Source of the DNA: Opitutaceae bacterium
GTDB lineage: Bacteria > Verrucomicrobiota > Verrucomicrobiia > Opitutales > Opitutaceae
Length of the DNA stretch: 64,000 nt
NCBI GenBank assembly: GCA_028284235.1
Contig: JANQSC010000013.1
Location: 1 to 64,000 of the forward strand
Direction: 5' to 3'
In this document: positions 1-7,709 of the stretch, one piece after another
Layout: every line of letters begins with the position of its first letter
How positions within the stretch are numbered: position 1 is the first letter of the stretch
The notes under the pieces: model-generated
Told to the model about the DNA's origin: nothing
Seen by the model: only the letters and a program-made list of their open reading frames with translations
The model's database searches: none
Made by a program: the position numbers and the translations under genes

Positions 1-312
1 AACGCCGTGACCAACGCCACCGGCGCTACCGATCTGGCCGACGTCACCCTCGCCCAGCTCACCACCGCCATCGAAAACGTGGCGACGCTGCGAGCGGAAA
101 ACGGAGCCCAGGCCAGCCAGCTGTCCTTCGCTTCGGACATGCTCACGATCAACAAGCAGAACCTCGAAGCCGCGAACAGCCGCATCATCGATGTGGACGT
201 CGCCACCGAGTCGACTCAGTTGGCGCGCGCCAACATCCTCGTACAAGCTGGCTCTGCCATGCTTGGCCAAGCAAACGCCTCCAGCGCGATTGCTTTGCGA
301 CTTCTCGGATAA
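1..312 (+). CDS. Flagellin, C-terminal part (5' end outside window)
   Basis: The frame is open from the first base, so the gene begins before the window; only about the last 103 codons are present. The visible part is the conserved flagellin C-terminal D0/D1 helix: ENVATLRAENGAQASQL, then NLEAANSRI, DVDVATESTQLARA and a final ALRLLG. In the family this helix packs with the N-terminal helix to form the filament core. The same blocks recur in the complete flagellin at 895-1704, so the two are paralogues in tandem. A hairpin terminator follows 26 bases after the stop, so each gene is probably transcribed separately. Confidence 0.92.
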   Translation, partial: NAVTNATGATDLADVTLAQLTTAIENVATLRAENGAQASQLSFASDMLTINKQNLEAANSRIIDVDVATESTQLARANILVQAGSAMLGQANASSAIALRLLG

Positions 313-337
313 GCGTCCGCTTAACGCATTACACTTC

Positions 338-375
338 AGCGGCTTCCCTTTCTCAAGGGGAGCCGCTTTTTTTTT
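338..375 (+). terminator. Rho-independent terminator after the first flagellin
   Basis: A stem formed by AGCGGCTTCCCTT and AAGGGGAGCCGCT (12 of 13 positions pair) closes a loop of a few bases and runs directly into nine T residues. It begins 26 bases after the flagellin stop codon. Confidence 0.88.
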
Positions 376-894
376 AGCGCCCCCAATAAGGTTTCAAACC
401 CATCAGGGAGTAAGCCGATTCCTTCAAAGAAGGCCTTTCCCCCAAACCCGCGGCGAAGCGGCGACGACTTGCCTTCGCCCTCGGTCGGAAATCTCCCCAT
501 TTTCGCGCCGCCCGCCTCCCCGCGAGGCCCTATCCAATCTTCCCCGAACTAATCCCACGTTCATTCTGGCGCCGGACACGGATCGACGACTCGCCCAATT
601 TTCGCTCAAGGGCTGTTCAATCTCCTTCGGTACCAATGAGCATTGCCGTTCAAAACGCTCAATCAACTCAAGCCGACAACGATTGTTCCTGCATCAACGC
701 GATCATTCGCAAAGGGCGTCAATCGGTCGAAATTCGAGCAACCGTCCCACATAATCCACTACAGGCAATCAATCCCGCATCTCGCTCAGTCAAATGAACT
801 TTCCGCAAACGGAACAACCGAAAGCGAATCCCGGCGCTCCCATCCAAATGGACTGCCGTGTCTTCGCGGCAGCTCCAATCAAGGAAGAACCACA
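376..894. other. Intergenic region between the two flagellin genes
   Basis: About 520 bases with no convincing gene. Open frames exist on both strands, but their translations are Arg/Ser/Pro-rich and look like shadows. The region should hold the promoter of the second flagellin. I looked for sigma-28-like and sigma-54-like elements and saw no clean match. A possible ribosome binding site, AAGGAAG, sits at about 881-887, just upstream of the ATG at 895. Confidence 0.5.
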
Positions 895-1704
895 ATGACT
901 GTTACAATAAATACCAACTCCGCGGCTACAATCGCGAACTACAACCTCGGCAGGAGTAACGCCCTGCTCCTGAAGAGCATGACCCGCCTGTCCAGCGGTC
1001 TTCGAATAAACGAGCCTTCCGACGATCCGGGAGGGCTAGCCATGTCTATGAAACTATCCGCCAGCATCACGCGTACGGACGCAACGAATACAAACGTGAT
1101 GAACGCTCAGTCCTTGCTGCAAACACAAGATGGGGCCTTCCAAACTGCGAATACGATTCTAGACCGCATAGCAGAACTGAAAGTCTTGTCGGAAGACGTG
1201 ACCAAGAGCGAGTCGGACGTGGAAAACTACGAGATCGAATTCGACGCCCTCAAAGAAGAATTGAACGCGCTCTCGTCCCAGTCCTTTAACGGCGTGTCCC
1301 TTTTCACATCGGGAGCCAGCGCCGAGACGCTCACCGTTATCACGACCGAGAATGGCGCCGGCACAGTCGACATCAGCAAGGCAGCGCTGGCCAATGCGAT
1401 CGCTACCACCACCAGCGCGGACGATCTGGACGACATCGATACCGACGACATCTCAACCGACATCGAGAACCTGGCGACCCTGCGCGCGGCGAATGGGGCA
1501 GAATCGAGCCGGCTCGGCTACGCCGCAAACATGCTCGCGGTCAATCGTCAGAATCTGGAAGCAGCCAATAGCCGTATTTTGGATGTCGACCTCGCCAGCG
1601 AATCCACCCAGCTAGCTCGAGCCAGTATACTCGCCGAATTTGGATCCGCTATGCTCGTTCGAGCCAACGCGTCCACCGCCATGGCCCTCAAGCTGCTCGA
1701 TTGA
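895..1704 (+). CDS. Flagellin (short, 269 aa)
   Basis: Subunit of the flagellar filament, exported by the flagellar type III system and polymerised outside the cell. Residues 1-150 hold the N-terminal D0/D1 helices, with NTNSAATIANYNLGR and the signature RLSSGLRINEPSDDPGGLAM. Residues 185-269 hold the C-terminal helices, with NLEAANSRILDVDLASESTQ. Between them is only a short D,T,S-rich stretch, so the variable surface domain is nearly absent, as in minimal flagellins. The ATG at 895 was chosen because it begins the conserved N-terminus and has AAGGAAG eight bases upstream; the frame is open further 5', but that translation is not flagellin-like. It follows a paralogous flagellin gene. Confidence 0.95.
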   Translation: MTVTINTNSAATIANYNLGRSNALLLKSMTRLSSGLRINEPSDDPGGLAMSMKLSASITRTDATNTNVMNAQSLLQTQDGAFQTANTILDRIAELKVLSEDVTKSESDVENYEIEFDALKEELNALSSQSFNGVSLFTSGASAETLTVITTENGAGTVDISKAALANAIATTTSADDLDDIDTDDISTDIENLATLRAANGAESSRLGYAANMLAVNRQNLEAANSRILDVDLASESTQLARASILAEFGSAMLVRANASTAMALKLLD

Positions 1705-1810
1705 GACCGGTCCCTCACGTCCGCAAGCGACGCTCTCCAATTCAGGGGGCGCCACTTTTACTTTGAAATTGCCAACCCGGCGCAGGATAAACGCGACCGA
1801 AGCGCCCTCC

Positions 1811-2782
1811 ATGCGAAACATCCTCCTATCCTCTTCCGGCAGTAAAGTCGCCCTCGCCCAAATCGCTCGCCGCGCCGCCCGTAAACGCGGGGTCGCGCTT
1901 CACGCCACGGATATCCGAAGCAACGTACCGACAATCCACTTCGCGGATACATTTCAAGAAGTTCCGAGCGAGAATTCCGCCGACTCCCTTCTGCAATACT
2001 GCATAGTGAAGAAAATCGGCCTCGTCATTCCCAGTCGCCATGGAGAACTGCAAACACTCGCGAAGGCCAAGAGGGAATTTGCCGAGAACGGCGTCGATAT
2101 CGCCATTTCATCCCAAGAGACGATCGAACTTAGCGTCGAAAAGCTAAAGACCCACGAGTTTTTCCAAAAAAACGGCATCCCCACACCGAAAACATTCCCC
2201 CTTGAAACCGATACCTCCGAGCTCGTCGTTCCTCAACTACCGCTGATCGCCAAGCCCGTCGCTGGATCCGGAAGCGCCGGCGTCCAAACACTCTCCGATA
2301 TCGAAACCTACGCCGAGCTGGCAGACGCGGGCGGATTTCTCGCCCAGTCAATCGCTCCTGGCGACGAATTCACGATCAACGCCTACGCGTCACGGAACGG
2401 CCAATGCCTGTGCGCCATTCCCCACCAGCGCCTGGTCGTGGACGGAGGCGAATCCGTCCAGGCGGTCACCCGCCGCATCCCCACACTCGTCGATCTGGCC
2501 CACGCGATCGTGAACGCGTTGCCAGACCCCTGGGGACCCATCACCATTCAAGCCTTTCTCGACCCTGATACCGGCGACGCCCAGGCGATCGAAATCAACC
2601 CGCGCGTGGGTGGCGCATACGCCCTCTCCGACCAAGCCAAAGGCCGTTATATCGAGTGGCTCGCGCGCGAGTCGCTCGACAGGCAAACACTCGAGCCATT
2701 CGACGACTGGACAGACGGCCTCCGCATGATGCGCTACCGCGAGGCGGTCTTCGACTACCCCGCCGAATCGAAGTTGTCGTAA
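1811..2782 (+). CDS. ATP-grasp domain protein
   Basis: A 323-residue ATP-grasp enzyme of the carbamoyl-phosphate-synthase-like group, which usually ligates a carboxylate to an amine using ATP. The N-terminus (ILLSSSGSKVALAQIARRA) is the pre-ATP-grasp Rossmann-like domain. LSVEKLKTHEFFQKNGIPTP begins the ATP-binding part, LIAKPVAGSGSAGV carries the Lys and Gly-rich loop, and the metal/ATP site is in IEINPRVGGAY near residue 265. The start at 1811 places the conserved first strand at the N-terminus. It follows a flagellin gene by 106 bases; whether it modifies flagella or surface glycans is a guess. The substrate cannot be told from sequence. Confidence 0.8.
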   Translation: MRNILLSSSGSKVALAQIARRAARKRGVALHATDIRSNVPTIHFADTFQEVPSENSADSLLQYCIVKKIGLVIPSRHGELQTLAKAKREFAENGVDIAISSQETIELSVEKLKTHEFFQKNGIPTPKTFPLETDTSELVVPQLPLIAKPVAGSGSAGVQTLSDIETYAELADAGGFLAQSIAPGDEFTINAYASRNGQCLCAIPHQRLVVDGGESVQAVTRRIPTLVDLAHAIVNALPDPWGPITIQAFLDPDTGDAQAIEINPRVGGAYALSDQAKGRYIEWLARESLDRQTLEPFDDWTDGLRMMRYREAVFDYPAESKLS

Positions 2783-2867
2783 AAAAAACGCGCATACCTG
2801 GATCACGCTAAACTCGCGTCCGAGCGACGCCGATTCGCAAATAGGAGTAATATCCTCTAACGCATCG

Positions 2868-4862
2868 ATGAACGAAAATACTCAAGATCTCGCCATTTCG
2901 GAGCCCGAACACCTCATCTCCCGAGGCGAGGCCCTGCGGGCCTTCTCCGAGGTCCTGCCCTTGAACGAGTTCAATCTCTACACGAATCGCGTCTTCAATC
3001 TCTGGGGCAGCAAGGCGGTCGGGAAAACCACCTTTCTCGAAACGCTGCGCGACTCCAATCTAATGGAGCGGAAAAAAGTCGTCTGGCTCTCCCCGAAAAC
3101 AGACTCCTCAATCGACACGCCACAGGAATTCATCGCCGCCTGCAGCGAAGAAGTGCGCTTTCCGCAAGCGCCTCATCGAGAGGAAACGATCGCCAAAAAA
3201 CTCGAAGAGTCGCAAAAAGGAAAAGTCGACCCCATCCGCTCCGACGACTCTCTGCTCATCACCCGCTCCTCCATCGCCACAAACAAGAAGCCCTACGTGA
3301 ACGCAGCCGCCGCCTCCTCAGTGGGGCGCACCTCGTTCATCCGAGAAGACATGGAAGTGTCCGTCGGACTCGGAAACAACCGAGCCGGCAATCAGGCGGA
3401 AGCCTTCCTCGACGCCCTCCCGCTCCAGTCGATGGGCGCCGACCTCGTGCTGCTCCACATTTCCCACAAGGACGTCCTATCCGGCTCCGTCCGCGATTGG
3501 TTTCGGGACTACGTCATTCCCGCCGCCAGCACCGGACCCTACCGCCGCAACCTGATTCTCGTCGAAGAGTCAGACGAACCCGTCGAACTCCAGCCCACCG
3601 ACCACTCCTGGGGCGACTGGGATCCTTATGTAGCCGATTTTGAACTACGCCCGGCATCTATCGAAGCGATTATCGAATTCGCCCACCGCCAAGGCTGCAA
3701 CCGATCCTACGCCCATTTCACTTTCGTGAAAAGCCTCGGCTATCCCGCACTCGCCCAAGAAGCCGTGCAGCAATTTAGCAATCAAGCCGAAGACACTCAG
3801 GCCAGCGCCGCTCTTTCCAAACTACCGGAAGAGGACCGAGCCCGAATCGCCATCTGCTGTTTGCCCGAATCGCTCATAGAGGACGAACTCGACGCCGTCG
3901 TCGGAAGAGGCAACGCGGGCGAGATACTCAAATGGCTCTCGCGCCAACCCGGTGTCCCCCTGCGCGAAACTAATGAAGGCGACTCGTACCAACTCCCCGA
4001 CTCCTTCCGAGCCGCCGCCATCAGCTCCATCACTGAAAGCGCCGCGTTCCGTTCCGCCGAAGAACGCTGGCTTCCCTATGCGCGGCTCGTCCACAACGTC
4101 CCCTCCCACTCCGATCGATCGCGACTCTATTCGCTCTCCGGTCTTCGCTGGATCGAGAACGACTTCTGCGCGGGCTTGTTTAAGGAGAACGCGGAAAGCG
4201 TATCCAAATTTATAGACACTCGCGATTCCTATTTCGCGAAACGACAGAAGTACACGCACCTCTCCGACCGTATCCGGTCGGATCTGTTCACAACCGCCAC
4301 GCATCTCAATCACCCGGGCGTCACTTCGATCGTCGATACAGCCAAAGCCATTTGGGAGCAACGCCAGACCTGGCTCAACGAGCGCCTCGAAGATCTCGAC
4401 CGTTCGCTCAAAGTCGTAGAAGAACGCCTCCACGTCTCGCGCGCCAAGCACTCTCAGGTCGCCATTCTCCTGAAGCGATTCCAGAAAAACGGAACCCCCG
4501 TGCCCAAAGCCCCCGACGCGAAACTCGAGAACGGCAAAAACGGGCTGTACATCGGGCTTCTCGCCGCCTTTGCCGTCGGGGTCGTTTCGATTAGCGCCTC
4601 GCAAGCAGCCCCGCTCAACGCAATCGGCTATTTCGCCGGATTTATCGCGGTCATCGCGTCCATCACACTCGTACCCGGATGGCGACTACAGCAAGCCGCC
4701 AAGGAGTCCAAGCGGCGGGCAAAAATCAAAAATTCTCCAGAATACCTAAAAAAGGAGAACGCCGATCTTATTCAGCAAATTCAGGAAAACGAATCCGCGT
4801 TCGACGAGCTCAGCCGCGACATCGCCCTGACAAAAGAAGACCTGAAGTACGCTTACATCTAG
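2868..4862 (+). CDS. Membrane-anchored P-loop NTPase, function unknown
   Basis: A 664-residue protein I do not recognise as a named family. A Walker A motif, GSKAVGKTT, lies at residues 47-55 and is preceded by LISRGEALRAF, an arrangement seen in AAA/STAND-type ATPases. Hydrophobic strands DLVLLHI and NLILVEESDE could supply the Walker B region. Residues about 490-545 are charged and probably coiled coil. Two hydrophobic segments follow (LYIGLLAAFAVGVVSIS and AIGYFAGFIAVIASITL), then a second coiled coil to the end (ENADLIQQIQENESAFDELS). The NTPase and the C-terminal tail would both face the cytoplasm. It sits alone between the ATP-grasp gene and a convergent protease pair. Roles in defence or in membrane remodelling are both possible. 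Confidence 0.72.
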   Translation: MNENTQDLAISEPEHLISRGEALRAFSEVLPLNEFNLYTNRVFNLWGSKAVGKTTFLETLRDSNLMERKKVVWLSPKTDSSIDTPQEFIAACSEEVRFPQAPHREETIAKKLEESQKGKVDPIRSDDSLLITRSSIATNKKPYVNAAAASSVGRTSFIREDMEVSVGLGNNRAGNQAEAFLDALPLQSMGADLVLLHISHKDVLSGSVRDWFRDYVIPAASTGPYRRNLILVEESDEPVELQPTDHSWGDWDPYVADFELRPASIEAIIEFAHRQGCNRSYAHFTFVKSLGYPALAQEAVQQFSNQAEDTQASAALSKLPEEDRARIAICCLPESLIEDELDAVVGRGNAGEILKWLSRQPGVPLRETNEGDSYQLPDSFRAAAISSITESAAFRSAEERWLPYARLVHNVPSHSDRSRLYSLSGLRWIENDFCAGLFKENAESVSKFIDTRDSYFAKRQKYTHLSDRIRSDLFTTATHLNHPGVTSIVDTAKAIWEQRQTWLNERLEDLDRSLKVVEERLHVSRAKHSQVAILLKRFQKNGTPVPKAPDAKLENGKNGLYIGLLAAFAVGVVSISASQAAPLNAIGYFAGFIAVIASITLVPGWRLQQAAKESKRRAKIKNSPEYLKKENADLIQQIQENESAFDELSRDIALTKEDLKYAYI

Positions 4863-4907
4863 GGCGGCGTATCCAAAAATTACTGGCAGCGAGTTGGAGA
4901 GCGCGGC

Positions 4908-6299
4908 CTAGTTCAACGCAATTCTAAGCACGGACGTCTCCGCTCCGCGGGCGACGAGCATGACAAACTCCCGCTTGCTCGCGTCCCTCTCCAACGCTTC
5001 CAGAAGCGACAACGCTTGATCGAAGCTCTCCACGGGGACTCCGTCGATCTCCTTGACCAAGTCGCCCGTCAGCGCTCCGCCCGTATGGGCATCGCTATTG
5101 GGCTTGACGAAATTGACAATCACGCCGGGAACCTCGTCCAACTCCAAATCCAGCTTGAGAGCCACGTTGTCGTAAACGACGAACTCGCGAACCGTCAAAC
5201 CGATCGACTCCAGGTACTTCTTGCGAGCATCCCTAACAAGCTTCGGGGTCTGCTCCAAAGTGACCGCCAACTCAATCGACTCACCTCCCCTTGAAATCGC
5301 CAATCGCATCTCCTCCCCGATCTCCTTGTCCGCGATCTGCTGTTCGAAATCGGCGACCACTACACGCCTCGGCGTATAGCGCGGCAAGGGAACGCCGTCT
5401 ACAGCCAGTACCACGTCGCGCTCCTGCAAACCCGCCTTCTCCGCCGGGCTGCCTTTAATGATCTGGCTAATCGAGATCGCCGCCTGCGAATCCAGACCCA
5501 TCAGCTCCGCTACCTCGTCGTCGATCGTCTGCAATCCGACTACACCCAACCAGGTCATGTCATTGACTTCTGGAGACACTGGTACATTTCCGATCGACTC
5601 GACAAGCTCGGAGGCCACGTAAAACGAAGTAGTCTGGTCCGGCTTCCTCAAAAACGCCTGGTAGCTCCGCCCTTCAATCGTCAGAAAACGCTCCATGTTC
5701 AAGGAGCCGCTTCCCCAGCCCGCAAACGCCCCGTCGTCGGTGAACAGGACCGACCCTGGGCTCGTTATCTCGCTCGTCGCGAATCCAATCGTCTCCGGAA
5801 GCTTCTGAATCGTGGAGACCTCGGCGCGCATAAAGTACGGAATGAAATCCAGATCCTTCGTAGCCACGCCAACCCCCCAGAGCGACTGCCCCGTCGCAAG
5901 GGTCGCCAACGGATAGTCCGTGACCGGTTTCAAATCGCCCCACAACGACTCGTCCGCCTGAACGTAATGCCAGCCGTGGCGTCGGTCGCTGCCCAAGTAA
6001 GTCGCGTCCTTCCCCTTGGAATCCCCAAGACGATGGACTTTGAATTCTCGCAACTGATCGATCGGAACCCAACTCGGAACCGCAGATGCAGGCAGTTGCA
6101 CCACTCCTTCGTCGTTGATCACGATCCCGTTTACCGAAATCGGATTGCGGTCCACTTCCGTTTCAACGAAAAACTCGACCACGACAACGGAACGAGTTCG
6201 CTCCGCGAAAAGCTCGCCGATGGACGCCGCCGCGCCAGTCCATCCAAACGCCGCCTGGACGCAAACCAACAGTAAAAATAAAGGGGTACGATTTGTCAT
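4908..6299 (-). CDS. HtrA-like PDZ protein with degenerate (inactive) protease domain
   Basis: A 463-residue exported protein; residues 1-25 form a signal peptide (LFLLLVCVQAAFGWTGAAA). The layout matches HtrA/DegP: a trypsin-like fold followed by two PDZ domains (about 250-345, with GSPAEKAGLQERDVVLAVDG, and 370-463, with KEIDGVPVESFDQAL). The catalytic residues are missing. The segment matching the His loop reads VVQLPASAVPS, with Ser72 where the neighbour has His86, and the Ser loop reads TSPGSVLFTDDG instead of NPGNSGGPL. It lies 10 bases downstream of the active HtrA gene and is probably co-transcribed. It may act as a partner, scaffold or regulator of that protease. Confidence 0.85.
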   Translation of the reverse strand: MTNRTPLFLLLVCVQAAFGWTGAAASIGELFAERTRSVVVVEFFVETEVDRNPISVNGIVINDEGVVQLPASAVPSWVPIDQLREFKVHRLGDSKGKDATYLGSDRRHGWHYVQADESLWGDLKPVTDYPLATLATGQSLWGVGVATKDLDFIPYFMRAEVSTIQKLPETIGFATSEITSPGSVLFTDDGAFAGWGSGSLNMERFLTIEGRSYQAFLRKPDQTTSFYVASELVESIGNVPVSPEVNDMTWLGVVGLQTIDDEVAELMGLDSQAAISISQIIKGSPAEKAGLQERDVVLAVDGVPLPRYTPRRVVVADFEQQIADKEIGEEMRLAISRGGESIELAVTLEQTPKLVRDARKKYLESIGLTVREFVVYDNVALKLDLELDEVPGVIVNFVKPNSDAHTGGALTGDLVKEIDGVPVESFDQALSLLEALERDASKREFVMLVARGAETSVLRIALN

Positions 6300-6309
6300 T
6301 AAAGGCTAA

Positions 6310-7689
6310 CTACGGCTTGATAACTTTGAACGATACCGTCCGATTGCGCAAAGTCTCCATTAAAAGCGGGTCCGGCTCCGACGCGGCGTCGTAACTTTCG
6401 TAGATCGCCTTCAAGTCGTCCAAACCCACGAGCGCCGCTTCGTTCACCTTCGAAATCACATCTCCCCGACGCAGTCCCGCTTTCTCCGCGGGAAACGCCG
6501 ACTGCGTACCAATCACCACGACGCCGTCTTCCGACGACAGTTGCAGTTCCCGAGCGAACGAGCGCGACACTTCCCGCACAGTGAGCCCCCATTTTTCAAA
6601 CGCCCATTCATCGCCGACCCGGCTTTCCAACCGCTCCGTTTCGACCGAAAACGGTATCACCTGCTGCCCCCGCTTCACCTCGATGGTCAAAGTAGTCCCC
6701 ACCGGATAGCTGGCGATCAAGTTGCGGATCGGTGGAATCTGCTCCGGAAACCGCCCGTCCAGTTTCCTCCCGTCGATCGACAAGGCGATATCGCTGGCCC
6801 GGATTCCGGCCAGCGCCGCCGGCGATCCCGGGTCGACGCTGTTGATCAACATCCCCTGGTTCACATCCAGCGAGTAAAACGACTCCAGATCTTGTAGAAA
6901 ACCGGGCGAGAGCCCGATGTAGCTGCGCTCGACTTCGCCGCGCTCCGCTAGCGACTGCATCACCCGACGCGCCGTCTTTTCCGGAATAGCGAAGCCCAAG
7001 TTGTCCGCGCCCAAATACGTGCGCGTGTTGATCCCGACCACGCGCCCCGCCTCGTTGACGAGCGGACCGCCGCTGTTGCCCGGATTGATGGCCGCGTCCG
7101 TTTGCAGCCATGTATTGAAAAAACCCGTCTCGTAGCCGCGAATCCCCGAAGGATCGTGATAGTAGCGCTCCTTGTTCGAGATAATTCCTTTTGTCACCGT
7201 GCGTGAAAGCCCGTGCGGCGTGCCCACCGCGAAAACTGTCTGCCCCGGCTTCAGGCTGTCCGAATTCCCGAATCGCGCCACCGAGAATGCCAGGCGGCGT
7301 TCCTTCACCCCGCCCATGTCGAGTTGCAACAGCGCCAAATCCGTCCAGTGATCCCAGCCCAGCAACTCCGCCCGAACACGCTCCAAGTTCGCCAGCGTCA
7401 CCCAAATATCGACCGCCCGCGGGCTGACCACATGGGCATTGGTCAGGACTAATCCATCCTTGGAGAGAATCACGCCCGAGCCCACTCCCGACACCAGCCG
7501 CGTCGTTCCGCCCGCGAACGAAGTCTCGCGGACGTCGATCCGCACCACCGCCTCGAGAAGCCGATCGAACGACGCCTTCGTCTGCGCCTGCGCCGTAAAC
7601 GCCATCCCAAGCAGGGCCAACGCCGCGAAAGACGCGAACATCGAGCCGGTCTTAAGCATGATTGACGGGGGATTCAATTTAATCAACAT
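6310..7689 (-). CDS. HtrA/DegP-type periplasmic serine protease with PDZ domains
   Basis: A 459-residue periplasmic protease that in this family degrades or refolds damaged envelope proteins. The signal peptide ends near AQAQ at residues 33-36. The catalytic triad is intact: His86 in LTNAHVV, Asp117 in WTDLALLQL and Ser206 in INPGNSGGPL. Two PDZ-like domains follow, at about 265-350 (GSPAALAGIRASDIALSIDG) and 370-455 (FPAEKAGLRRGDVISKVNEA). The start at 7689 has AAGGA seven bases upstream; an internal Met at residue 11 would also leave a good signal peptide. It is divergent from leuS, with only 20 bases between the start codons, and is followed 10 bases on by a catalytically dead paralogue. 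Confidence 0.93.
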   Translation of the reverse strand: MLIKLNPPSIMLKTGSMFASFAALALLGMAFTAQAQTKASFDRLLEAVVRIDVRETSFAGGTTRLVSGVGSGVILSKDGLVLTNAHVVSPRAVDIWVTLANLERVRAELLGWDHWTDLALLQLDMGGVKERRLAFSVARFGNSDSLKPGQTVFAVGTPHGLSRTVTKGIISNKERYYHDPSGIRGYETGFFNTWLQTDAAINPGNSGGPLVNEAGRVVGINTRTYLGADNLGFAIPEKTARRVMQSLAERGEVERSYIGLSPGFLQDLESFYSLDVNQGMLINSVDPGSPAALAGIRASDIALSIDGRKLDGRFPEQIPPIRNLIASYPVGTTLTIEVKRGQQVIPFSVETERLESRVGDEWAFEKWGLTVREVSRSFARELQLSSEDGVVVIGTQSAFPAEKAGLRRGDVISKVNEAALVGLDDLKAIYESYDAASEPDPLLMETLRNRTVSFKVIKP

Positions 7690-7709
7690 AGCGTCCTTTT
7701 TCCAAGAAA

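Noticed and set aside
424-666. Minus-strand open frame between the flagellin genes
   Set aside because: Arg/Gly-rich translation with no domain or ribosome binding site; composition of a shadow frame.
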